This document shows positions 24,491 through 35,596 of a stretch of DNA of 64,000 nt, in pieces. How positions within the stretch are numbered: the first letter of the stretch is position 1; the number at the start of each line of letters is the position of its first letter. The stretch is from Corythucha ciliata (taxonomy: Eukaryota > Arthropoda > Insecta > Hemiptera > Tingidae). A program made the position numbers and the translations under genes. Location of the stretch: positions 47,768,751-47,832,750 of the forward strand of contig CM075942.1 in NCBI GenBank assembly GCA_038030265.1, given 5' to 3'. The notes beneath the pieces were generated by a model. The model searched no databases. It saw only the letters and a program-made list of their open reading frames with translations, and was not told the DNA's origin.

Positions 24491-26599
24491 CTTCCCTGGC
24501 CCCTGGACATAATATTGGCATTGGACATAATATTGATCCCATTAGTCTCATTGGTCACCTGGGTTGATTACACACGGCACGAATTAGTATGGAAGGTCAC
24601 AAATCGAGCCCGTTTGTGGGCTGAATCGAACATTCAACCAGAAAAAAAATTGGTGGATTTCACTGTGCCAGACCTTGCCGTGTACAGTTCTTCTTCTTAT
24701 TCTTCTTAATAGTTGAGCTGTCATTATAAATTCTCGGTTCTAACTATAGTGACAAAGAGAATGCTCTCATTATCTCATTCCCTTCTCTTTCACTGTCTGT
24801 ATAAGTTCCTTTTATTTCTTCCATTTTAATTTTCTCGTTGCTTTCTCACTTGGGGTTTGGGTTAAAAAGTATTCAGTTTACTTCTTTTGATCATCTAAAA
24901 ATACACAGACGGAAAGGAATATAACCGTATACCTTGCTCCCCCTCCCCTTACACTATTCATTTTAAAATCCACTTTTTCTTCAGGCTGAGGAAAACTCCC
25001 AAATAATTCAAAAGCAATGAAGGGGTTCACCTCAAGAGACGTTTTTGTAAATCGGTTTTTAAATAAATAGTTCCCCCCTCTCTTTTCCCCATCGTTACTC
25101 CGGGGAATTCTATTTCATTCATAATCTATCAATATTCTCCTCGATTGGAAGGGCCAAGAAGGTAAGGGCATTGTACATGAATAAGAATAGATGGAAAAAA
25201 CCCCCATCAATCATTGAAGCGGTGGGGTGGTAACTTTGATTGTTACTTATTACAAAAAAAGGGTATGCTGGACTCGTTGTTGTGGAGGGGGTTGAGATAC
25301 ATTTGAAAATACTTTTGACATTGATACATTAATTCGATATTAAAAATATTTACGCGGTTACAAGAGACCGTGGAGAGGAGATGTTTGAATTAAAAAAAAA
25401 TAAAAATCGAACGCTTGTCTTTTGGGGTATTTGTTGCTGTGGACTTGTTTAGGAGTTCTAGATAGGCTAAAGATAGCAAACTAGTTTTATTTTCTTAAAG
25501 TTTTAATCGATTTTAAAAATTCGTAATTTAAAAATTGACCGAAGAAACGTTGGAGTAGGGTTGATTGGTGACGGGGATATACAATTGTCAAGTTGGAATT
25601 GATGCAAGACTATTTTCACCTATCGAAAAGTGGGCGGTCCCTCCCCCCTCCCCGTTTGGTATATCTTCGTAAAAAGAACAAAAACATTGACGTCACGCTC
25701 TATTTGATAATGTCACACTTCGTTCTTTAGGATGCCCCCCCCCCCTCATAGCTAGGGTGCTCATTTAGAGACTTTTGTCGCCGGTACGGTTTTAGACTTG
25801 CGTGAATTGTATTCGAAGTCGCGATTGCGAGTGTGAGGGGGGTATGAGAGGAGATGACTTCCGATTCCGATCGGCGGCGATGTCAATTTTTAACTTTTAT
25901 TTGCCTTGGCTTCGGCGTTCTGGAACATAGAAAATATACCATTTTTCATTTTTTTTTTTTTTTTTTTGTTTCAACTGTTAAACTGTTATTAGTTCGTTAC
26001 GAGGTCGGCATGCCAAATAAACAAACTCTTGAGAAATTACTTTTTCCTGGTCAAAAGGAAGGAATAGGGCAAATAAATACATTTACGACTTTTTTCAAAG
26101 AAAAACAGCTCTCTCGGCCCAATAACAATAGTTTCTAACAGAGCGTTTAAAAAAACACCGATGAGAAGGCGGGGGGGGGGGTTCAAATGAGTCATGGAAT
26201 GTGGGAGTGTAAACCACTCAAAATAGTAATCCACACAATCTCAAGACTTGCTAGGCCCATAATGGCGTCCCAAGTGAAATTTCTGAAGCAGACACACAGG
26301 ACATTAGAGAGATTTTTCAAACAGCTCCGCTAACGCTAACGTTAACGATATTCACATTTAAACCAACGAAATGTTTTCTACCCTAGCAACGTGTACACAA
26401 AAATGAACTTTGGCGTTTACGGGACTGGTTGCAAAATCTCTCTTTAATATACCCAGGCGTGCTAGAAATGAGCTAAGTCCACAAAAATTGTGTAAGCAGA
26501 CGGTACAATTTGGTTCCTTCTGATTATTTTCACCGTATAGGGACTCCTGAAATCCTCTTCTGAACATCCGATATGAAGGCCTTTTACGGGTACAATTTA
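24491..26599. other. No gene recognised
   Basis: AT-rich, with C/G runs near 25736 and 26171. A weak inverted similarity (26278-26475) is too diverged to call. Confidence 0.45.
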
Positions 26600-26935
26600 G
26601 ATAAAAACGCTAATGTGCTGCTCCGCGTTTAAAATTAAGAAAAAGCACTAATTCGCGGCCAAAAGTTTTAAAAAATTGCTAATTCACGGAAAAAAGTTTA
26701 AAGAGATTGCTAATCGCGGCTAAAATGGAAAAAAACGTCTCTGGGGAGGGCTAAAATTGTGAACAAGATCTATTCCATGAATAAAAGTGAGACAATTTTC
26801 TAACTCATTGCTCCATAAAATTGGAAAAAACGGTAATTCATGGCCAACATTTTCGGAACAAAGTTGAGAGAAAGTGCTAATTGACAACTCGCTAATTCCT
26901 GGCCAAAATGCGCTAATTTGCCGCTAGAATCGCGA
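26600..26935 (-). repeat. Family B array, reverse orientation
   Basis: About nine units of GCTAATTCGCGGCCAAAA with AAAAAGTT/AAAAAACG spacing near 33 bp. Confidence 0.65.
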
Positions 26936-27062
26936 ACCCGATGCGTTCAGATGATGGCAAGGGCACGTCCCTTCCATAGTCCGTTGCTCTAAGTGGGTCA
27001 TTGCGGGGGGGGGGGGTAACAGAAAGAGGAAAACTTATTAGGATTAGTAGCATCGTGATATA

Positions 27063-27648
27063 CAGGGTGGTTCGGTATAAGTGCGGTGACAAAATTTGTT
27101 GGGTAAAACTACGTCAAATGTGGAGTAGAATGCGACCATCGCGGATGTCCTCTTCTTTTTCCTAGGAGTTATGATTTGTTTTAGTGTTTTTATTTCCTAA
27201 CTTAATTTACTCTAGGAAAACGAAGATTGATCAAGTTTTGTTACCATTTCCTCAAAAAGTGACTGCAGTTTCGGAAACTACGGAAGATTTCCTGTGTCTA
27301 CACATTCGTCAAAAGCATCACAAACCATAAAGATCTAGCATTTTTACCATGAAATTCCAAAAATGTCGAGCAATCTTCTTTTCTGGAGCAAATTCAGTTA
27401 GGAAATAATAACACTAAAAAATTCATACCTAACTCCTAGGAAAATGAAGTCAGGACATCCGCGGAAGCCGCACGCTACTCCACTCGTAAAAATACCGTCA
27501 AAACGCGGTATCTATGGCGTTATAACATTATTTGTGATAGAGCGTCCTTAGTTACCGCTTGCGTTAATTTTTTAACGCTAGCTCATGGTTGACCCCATGA
27601 CTTAGTTTTACCCAAAAATTTTTGTCAAACTTATCCCGAACCACCCTG
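27063..27648. mobile_element. 586-bp foldback element with mariner-like ends (TA target)
   Basis: Ends CAGGGTGGTTCGG and CCGAACCACCCTG are inverted, flanked by TA on both sides (TATA outside). The complementarity continues through GGGTAAAACTA, CTAGGAGTTA and GTTAGGAAAT/TTTCCTAACT almost to the centre. No transposase frame remains. Confidence 0.75.
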
Positions 27649-28266
27649 TATACAAGGCGTGCAATTATACAAATTTGAAACGTAGCCGTAGCTGCCTGAA
27701 AACTCAAAAAGAAATTTTCAGTAGACATTCAAACACTGAAGATGCCGAACAGGCGAAACCGGTGTGTCTTGGACACTCCTCAACGAGGTATGACTGACAA
27801 CGAAGGCAACTACGCCTACGTATGAAATTTGTATAGAGGAAAACTTTGCGCAAATGTTTTGGAAAACTTTTAGGCTAGCTGATGGAGACAGAGCAGGTTT
27901 TGACCAGGAGTCAATGGTGTTACCGGAATCTTAAGAAGAACCTCTTCAACAACCTGTTCGATCAAAAATCCTCATCGATTTTGATAATCGCATCGATTTT
28001 CGTACTCGAAAATCAGTATCGGTTTTCGATTAGTAGCGCCCCTTGAAATGACCGAAAATGAGCGTTTCGTCCTCCAATTTGGTCGATTTTATCGACTTCA
28101 GAGTTCGGTCGGGATCCGCATTGGTCTAGGCACCTCTAGTGCAAAAATTCGTGCGGCCTCTAAAAACCCGACAAAATGATCGAAAACGCCCCAGAACCGG
28201 ACTGAAAGTCTGTTTAGAATTCCTTGGGCCGAGAAACTTTAAGATAAGCGGTTTCATTCAACTTTA

Positions 28267-28733
28267 TTTTTTTTTTTTTTTTTACATTTTCGTCGAAAAT
28301 CGCTTCGATGGTTAACTGTGGAGGTTTTTTAGGTCCACTTTCTCAGAGCCTGTCTATTTGAGCCAGATGTGGTTTGAATGAGTCCCTCGGACAATGCTCT
28401 ATTGACAAATACAGTCCGTAACGTCAAAACGTTCCTATTCATAGGACCATTTAGTGCCTTTTGAAGTAGCTCACGATGAGCATTTTGCAAAACTTCCTTA
28501 GTTTTAGTCATTTTTGTCAGTTCAAGAGCAGTCTGTATCGTGGTCCGGTCCCTTCGAAACTCTTGCTTGGGCTCCATGACAGTCGATTGTGCGGCCGCTG
28601 ACCATGGGAAAATTACTAATGGGAACTTGTATGAATGCCCGATTAGGGAGAAAACCATACCGGTAATTTGACACGTGAACATAGGAAGATTCAGCCCGAT
28701 TGGAGCATTTGATGATTTTAAAATAAATTTCAA
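28267..28733 (-). other. Unrecognised 134-codon open frame with a downstream poly(A)-like tract
   Basis: On the minus strand an open frame runs 28733-28329. Its stop is followed about 45 bases later by 17 A (poly-T at 28267-28283 on the + strand). The product is moderately basic with no motif I recognise. The tract could be the tail of a retroposed transcript; equally it may be one of the many T runs in this window. No AATAAA precedes it. Confidence 0.25.
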
Positions 28734-31700
28734 AGTTCTTTAAGAAGTGATAGATGGTGCGAGATGAAATGACGTCAATGGTCACTTGTGAAGCATCTGA
28801 AGGAACTATAACATTTTTTGTTTACAAATAACTAGAAAAATTGCCCCAATGAAAATGCTTATTACCCACCCCACCCCCTCTTCACACACCATCCATTTCA
28901 TTGAATAACCTTTGACGTAATCAAACCCCCACTCAAAAATTTTAGAAATTCACTTTAAAAAAAAAATCTTTGATTGATTTCAATGTTTAATGTGAGCAAT
29001 AGCCTTGTGGAAGAGCCCTCTTCAAGTAACACCGGTGCTTTAAAAAGGTGCAAGTTCCCCATTTTAATAGGAAATATTTTGTCCTCTTCACGAATTTGTG
29101 TTCTTCGAGGCATTTTCAACGATTTTTTTTTTTTTTTTTTTTCACTCCAGTTGCATGACAGATTAGAGAATTAGAGATCCACCCATGTCACTAGGTGGGG
29201 CGTTAAAGTTGAAGTTGTCCTTAGAATAAATATTGAAATACAGGTCTATTAATCTATATTAGGTGTTCACGTTTGTGATTACAAAGTTGAGTCAGCGTGA
29301 GTGGTCCAGTTTGGTCCCGTTGAAGAGGCCGAAAATGACCGTTCTGCCTCGTTTCCTTAATAATTTGTTCATATTTTTCGTTCAAAAACTCGTGATGTGC
29401 TATTTAGCTGCAGAAAATGCGTGACAGTGTGGGTTGGGAACTTTGAAGGGGGCAGGGAAATGCGTTCGGAAGTGGATGCATCCCGTGATGAGGGAGTTTT
29501 CGAAATTGTTCTTGAATTTGTCTGCGTCTGGATGTTCGCCAATGGCTCTGTCGGCAACTTGTCGTTTTTAGATTTTCAATTACCCCTTGCGAGTCGCAGA
29601 TGGTCATATGGTTGTAACGTGAGGGTTTTCAACGATTTTTCCCTGTCACATGGCAGTTCGGCACTCTATACTATGTCGTCCACCTGTTACCCTCCTGAGT
29701 AATCATTCGGCTGACTCAAAATCGATACAAAAACTCAATAGCCGAGATGTCGCTTACTTTATTTTCAGCCAAGGCAATACACGAGATGAGGTGGTGGGGA
29801 GTTTTATAGGTTTGCTTATTCAAATCTTCAAAACATTCGCTCGTATAGTCTCGTCACGTTTTGATATTTTTGTCACGCTAGCCGCGCCGTAGATGTAATC
29901 AAAATTTGTATGCTCAGAAACGAAGCAATGCGATACAATCTTAAAAATAGAAATTAATTATTTCAATTTTTGCGATAGCAGCGCTGCTATTTTCTCCCCC
30001 CTCCTCTATCTCTTCTTTTATTTCTTGTTAAATGTAAACCTTCGACCTCGATTTCGTCATACTTTCGTATTATGTGACAAAAATTATGTACCGGCCAGAA
30101 GAAAAAAAAGTGCCGGCGGGGTGGGCTGTGCAATCTCGTTTTTTTTGTTTTTTTTAAATGCTTCCCAACAAGACATACCTCCAAAGAGTCGAAACGGAGC
30201 AGGGCGTATTACGTAAAGGTCGATTTCTCTTGAAAAAGAAACTTGATTTGCATCTTAAAGCCCATTTTGTTTAGGTCGCTCGTTCAATAAAAGATTGATG
30301 GAGACCGTGGAGGGGGGGAGATAGGAAAAAAGAAGTTGTGGTTGAGAGGGGGGGAGTTCGCCTTTAGAATTTTAACTATTTGTTAACCTTCAAGCCTTTC
30401 AAAATAATTCATAAAAAATTGATCGGAATTCTAGATGAGGGGATTTAGTATATACGTTTGACCTACTACCTGTGGTATGTCGTATTAATTATCACATTTA
30501 ATAAGAATTAAATGTAAAGTCAGATAGCTTAGGCGGCGAAGTCAAAAGCAATACTATTTTGCTTTGGAAGGGTAAAGATCATACAGAAAATCGTAAGAAA
30601 TTGCTTTAGAACTCATTGTTTGTTCGGGATGGGGAAGGGGGTGCGTTTTCAATCACCGGCCAACCACTGCTGTAGTTCCGTAGTTCTTTGTGCAGATCAC
30701 AGTAGGAATGAAAGAAACTCCCCCGTCCCTTTCACCGTAGTAAGAAACTAGAAACTCGGCTTCAGTGTAAGTAGTTTTACAATCAGCTAAGGGCTTAATC
30801 GTCGTGTATATTTTTTTCTCTCTCTCTCTTTCCATTATGAATGGTTTACTCCTCCAAAGATTAAAAGCAGACGCATTAACTTTCTAGTTTCAGCATTTTT
30901 AATCTCATCCCCCCCCCCCACTATCATTTTTCCCCGCGACCATCACCAGCATTATAACACCCGGGGGCCCCTCTTTAAAGAAAATGAATTAAGTTAGAAT
31001 GTTCTCGAAGATTAATTTGATGAAACGTCGGATAAGAGTTGAAAAGGGGTTAAGTGGAGAAATGTCTTATTATGGTCATTATTTTCCCGAAATGAATCAT
31101 TAAAAAAAGAGATTTTTATAATTTGTTGTCAAAATTGGCGATTATTAAAGGGCTGAGAAACACAATTTATACCGTGATCACGGTCCTTAGATTTATTGAA
31201 TTTATTTTGAAATTTTAATTTAAAACAATGTTGGCAGGGAGAGGATTGTGGCAGGTTGAAGATACATTTTGATGAGAGAATGAGAATCTTACCATGCCAC
31301 TCCCGCCTCCTATTTCTCTGTGCAAATGCACAGAAGTCAGAAGTGCAGATGCAGTGTGTCGTAAATACGACCCCTCCATTGTTATTCCTAACACCTAGAA
31401 ATCCCTCTGACATTCCGAAAAGAAATCGGTAGAATCGCTCAGAAAATGGAAACCTTCGTACCATGAGTAAACCAACGTCCTCCTACTCTTCACGGAACGG
31501 ATAAATGATTCATGAATACCCCACCCCACCAACACAGTCGTCTCTTACACCGCCCTAACCATTAAATGTCTTTTATACTCGTTTCCTATCTTATTTTACA
31601 AGTCGAATCAGTATCCATGCTGCAATGTGTTTCACTTTAGGGAATCCGTTGGGAGAGGGGAAGGATGTGATTCCCCCCTCCCACTATTCCCACTGATTTA

Positions 31701-32059
31701 TGTTATCCTTATGGAATAAAGCTAAACGAAAGCTATACGCTTTTCGTGGAATAATGCAACTCACCCATGCTTCAAGCGTATGAAGACGTAAATAGATGAA
31801 GCGTGAGTGCATCGGTTCGTTCGGATAACATGCTAACCGTTTATATGGGCCAGTGAATCAGATTCTGGGGACAAAATGTATGGTATTAATGGAACCCTAA
31901 TTATCAGATGTGGTTATTGTGGAGTGGTTTGTGTGTCGTCGGAAGGGATTAGCACTCCTTTTACTCTTACTCGCTAATAGTCCTGGAGCCAGCCCCATAA
32001 AGGTGCATGTATTTTCTCACAGGTTTTGAAGATCGGAACTCATGACTCATGGTCCATTG
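28734..32059. other. No gene recognised
   Basis: AT-rich with T runs (29121-29142), CT microsatellite (30812-30832) and C runs. Overlapping short frames near 29.4-29.7 kb match no family I know. Confidence 0.45.
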
Positions 32060-32960
32060 AGTGAGAAAATAAACGTCTGCCGTGCCAAAGCGGTTGCTTT
32101 CAAAGATGACGGCCATTTTGATTATGCAAATTTTGCTCATCCATGCTCATATTTTGTCATGAATGAAATTTAAGCATATCGCTCTTCTGATCGTCCCGTT
32201 TGAGGAAATCATCCTCTGCCAGTCAAATGTGATTGTCCTAGGGTGGCAGACGAGAATTTCAATTGGGTAAATTTTCACCAAATACACAACTATTTTGTTA
32301 TACTTGAAATTTCTGATAATGAAAATACGCGGTCAGCAGCTACCAGAAAAGCACGTCTGCCAATCAAAAGCGGTTGACAAAAATTTAAAATGCGCTAAAT
32401 TTGAACCCAAAATTAAACAATTTTGTCATGTTTGAAAATTTGCATGGTGAAAATGCATGGCAAAGCGGCACGAAAAACCCACGTCTGCGAACAAAAACCG
32501 TCACATTTCCTTTATATGTCGGGGAGGGGATTTCTCCTGGGTGGATTCGCTCTTTGCACGGACTCCCGGGATAGCTCAGTTGGTTAGAGCACCTGACGCG
32601 AAACTAGGAGGTCGTGGGTTCGAATCCTACCTGGGGAGCAATTTTTTCTCGGAACTCAAAACTAGTAAAGAATAGCAAGTATTTAATTTAAAGATTAATT
32701 TCTTTATTTTCGGCCTCCCCACTCCCTTGAATTTACAGTTGTGGCTAGGGTGGTGCGGTGAGGAGGGGAGTAATCCCATAATTGTCCGTAGAAAAAGGTC
32801 TTGTCAACTCAATTAAAACAAAAAACGATTGTCTGACGAGAATTAAAACTGACTAAATTAGCCCCCAAAATTCAACTATTTTGTCACATTTGAAATTTCG
32901 CTCGATAAAACTGCAAGGTGAACCAAGGCCAAAATCCCACGTCTGCCGGGGTGGAAATGC
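32060..32960 (+). repeat. Degenerate array of about 130-150-bp units
   Basis: About five units share ACGTCTGCC, AAAGCGGTTG, CAACTATTTTGTCA and GAAATTTGC (at about 32069, 32230, 32353, 32487 and 32830-32950). The array is split by a tRNA-like sequence and about 180 bp of other DNA. Confidence 0.6.
32565..32641 (+). tRNA. tRNA-like sequence, probably a pseudogene or SINE head
   Basis: Perfect A box (TAGCTCAGTTGG) and B box (GGGTTCGAATCC), a good D stem (GCTC/GAGC) and a T stem that pairs with one G-T. The anticodon stem has a mismatch, the base before the anticodon is G instead of T, and the acceptor stem pairs only with a bulge. The nominal anticodon is CGA (serine). It is therefore unlikely to be a working tRNA, but it keeps the polymerase III promoter. 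Confidence 0.45.
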
Positions 32961-33009
32961 TTACGAGACCCCCTAATAGTCTCTAAAATAAAAAATTAAT
33001 TTACACTAT

Positions 33010-33385
33010 TTAAGCAGCGCTAAATTGTGGTGTTTTCTCAAATTAAGCCACAAAAATGCCTCCAGAAACCAAGAATAGGCGTTTTCTCAATTTTAGCCCC
33101 GAATTAGCGCTTTTTTAAAAAAGAGCTTTTTCTTAATTTCAGCCACAGTTCAGTTGCCTCTAGAAACCGCAAATGGACGTACCCTCAATTTTATAGCTGC
33201 GAATAATGCTTTTTGCACAATGTTTGCCAAAATTGAGAAATCGCGCTAATGAGTAGTTTTGGTGGAAACTTTTATGGCGACTAAAATTGAGAAAACCCGG
33301 TAATTCGTGGCTAAACTTGAACAATAAACGCCCGTTTGCGGCTAAAATTGGGTAAAAATGTCAATTCGCGGTTTCTGGAGGCAAC
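33010..33385. repeat. Family B array arranged as an inverted pair
   Basis: 33010-33225 carries TTTTCTCAATTTTAGCC-type units with GCCTCCAGAAACC. 33225-33385 carries the complement (GCTAAAATTGAGAAAA, GGTTTCTGGAGGC). The two halves could fold together. Confidence 0.65.
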
Positions 33386-33479
33386 TTGTTAGTTTGCTCC
33401 GATTTTCTCCACTCCTGTGGTGGAAGGAGGGACAGCAAGTTCGCTGATGAAGCTGAGAACTTGACTCCGATATTAATTC

Positions 33480-33860
33480 GGCCGAATAGGGCGTGAATTG
33501 TCAGTTTGGCCCTAGAGTGTGAGTTTCCGGTTTTCCATTTTTTGTGAATTAGCCAGTTTGGCTGTTTTCAGAGAAAGAATCGTCCGTTCAGTCCTTTTCA
33601 AGGCGCGAATGGTCAGTTTGGACTTTTTTTTTTAGCGCAAGATTCGATTTTGCCGTTTTGGGGGGCAAGGTGACTTTGAATTGTCATGTTTAGCTATTTC
33701 AGACCGGGGTCTGAATTATGGCGTGAATAGCTAGTTTGGCTACTTTCAGAGCGTGAATAGTCTGTATGACCTTTTCAATGGAGGACGAATGGTCAGATTT
33801 TTAGAGCGTAAATTGACTTTTGGCTATTGGGAGGAAGCAATAACTGTTAATCTGGTCATT
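33480..33860 (+). repeat. Family A array
   Basis: GTCAGTTTGGCC, TTTTCAAGGCGCGAATGGTC and similar words at 27-52-bp spacing. Confidence 0.6.
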
Positions 33861-35483
33861 TTTAGAATGTGCGTAATCATAGTGACTACTGCCAGCGCTG
33901 GCAATAGACGGGAATTGCATATCCTTAGCATTCAAAAACAGGTAATTCAGTTTTGCGAAAATCAAACGATTTATACCCCCAGGTACCCGATTAGTACCCT
34001 CTTCTCACCTTCCCCCCTCACTTCCAATAAATTCAGAAAATGAGATGTCTCTCTACTTTTTGATTTATTACTTTTTTCTGCGGTAAACAATAGACCACCT
34101 AATTTCCATAACAATAAAACAATTATCATTTTCGTAAAGACCTGCAGTACCCCCTCACTTGTGTGTTACACTGACTGCCCAGCCATTGCGGGAGCCGCTT
34201 ATAATTCGGCCTCAAATACTGGCTTTTCTGTGCAAAAAGGAACAACAATTCACTCTCGGATCCACTGAAACCTGTTAGAGCTTTTGTTCACTGCGCGTTT
34301 CTTTGAAAAATGGGCTTCCGTCCCTTATAAACCCTTCCTCCGTTTGGCCACTAGAACCTAACAGGTTTTCATTATGTAGCCCACACGACCCCAAACGTCG
34401 AGTACCTTTAGTGTAATGTAGTGGCACATTTATGAGACCCCGGCGGCGTTTTCCTCTGCACCATTGAAACACTCTATACCCTATTCTGGACGTGCCGCAT
34501 ACCCTTTAGACCCCTCACCCGTGTCATTTGACCTTTTCAATTAACGGACTAAGGCGAAACGCCGTCTCCTCACCCCTGCTCTGAATGGTGCGATTTTATT
34601 GATTTATTTTCTGTCAATTGTATATAGGGTGGTTAAACTGGAAGTGTGATCCTACGTATTTTGAACATGGAATATAAAAACCGTCACGCCAACTGACCCC
34701 GTTTTTTCGCTTGTGTGCACCGTATATCGTAAAACCACGCCCCTTTTGAGCACTCCTCATCTTTGCACGAATCAGATAAACCTAGTTTTTAAAATTGTAT
34801 TTTTTCTCCCAGTGTGATGGAAGGGGGAGGGTTGATCTCATTACGCTCGTTAAAAAGTTCGTGAAGTTAAAAAAAGTCTAATGACTGAAAGATATACTGC
34901 TTTTTTTTTTTACTGTTTTTTCGGCGTTAAAGTTTCTGTCGACTCCCTTTTCAGGGCCAATTAATTCTGATTTTTGTTATAAAATCCCGACCATCGTCAA
35001 CCTTCCACAAAATCTGACTCTTGTGTCGATAATTTCGCCATCCCCTTCCCCCCCCCCGTATTTCGTCAACATTGTACATCCTTTTACAAGTCCACCCTTC
35101 ATTTACTAATCAAGGAAGGAGGTTCCCTATTGTTTTCCATGGCATTACAGAGTAAGCGAGAGAGAGTGACTGAGCCCCCCCCCCGGACCTTCTCGCTAAG
35201 TCTTCTCGGATTTAATTTAAAAGACTAATGAAGAAATAAATTATTCATTGTTTGCCTTCGGGTTTTCTAATTTTGCGAGAAGGGCGAAAAGAAGAGTTGC
35301 TTCATTGGTGTCCCCCCCCGCCCTCATGACCCAGTTTCACCCTTTTTTTTTTTTTTAATACGGGAAGAAGACAAGCGAGAACAGATTGATGGAATGGTTG
35401 CAGCCTCTTCGCTTAAATTATTGTAATAAAGATGCTGTTAAATTTAATTAATTTTATTACTTCTGTTCTTTTTTTTTTCGCAG
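33861..35483. other. Sequence upstream of gene 1's first coding exon
   Basis: Contains a solitary mariner-like end (TATAGGGTGGTT at 34624) without a partner, T and C runs, and the pyrimidine tract of the gene 1 acceptor. The 5' UTR exon and promoter were not identified. Confidence 0.4.
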
Positions 35484-35485
35484 AA

Positions 35486-35596
35486 ATGGGCTGTTTTGGG
35501 AGCAAGGACAAATTGTCCAAGGAGGACATGGATTTCCTTAAATCCCATACTCGTTACGACGAAGCCACGATAAAAGAGTGGTACAAAGGGTTCAAG
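35486..35596 (+). CDS. Gene 1 coding exon 1 (residues 1-37)
   Basis: The acceptor TTCGCAG ends at 35483 after a T-rich tract, and the exon starts AA-ATG. The ATG has G at -3 and G at +4, a good animal start context. The 37 codons run from [10 protein letters not shown] to EWYKGFK and are followed directly by donor GTGAGT. An in-frame upstream ATG at 35432 lies in the pyrimidine-rich intron end and is not used. The exon carries the myristoylation signal and the first NCS helix (EWYKGF). Confidence 0.95.

Noticed and set aside
26278..26475. Possible inverted repeat (GAGAGATTTT / AAAATCTCTC)
   Set aside because: Complementarity outside the core is too weak, and there are no target duplications.
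29369..29702. Overlapping open frames on both strands near 29.4-29.7 kb
   Set aside because: Neither product resembles a known protein; overlapping frames in a GC-richer patch are expected by chance.
34621..34680. Mariner-like terminal motif TATAGGGTGGTT
   Set aside because: No inverted partner within the next few kilobases and the CAGGG start is lost.
35432..35485. Upstream in-frame ATG before gene 1's MGCFGS
   Set aside because: It lies in the intron's pyrimidine tract before the CAG acceptor and would destroy the N-myristoylation signal.
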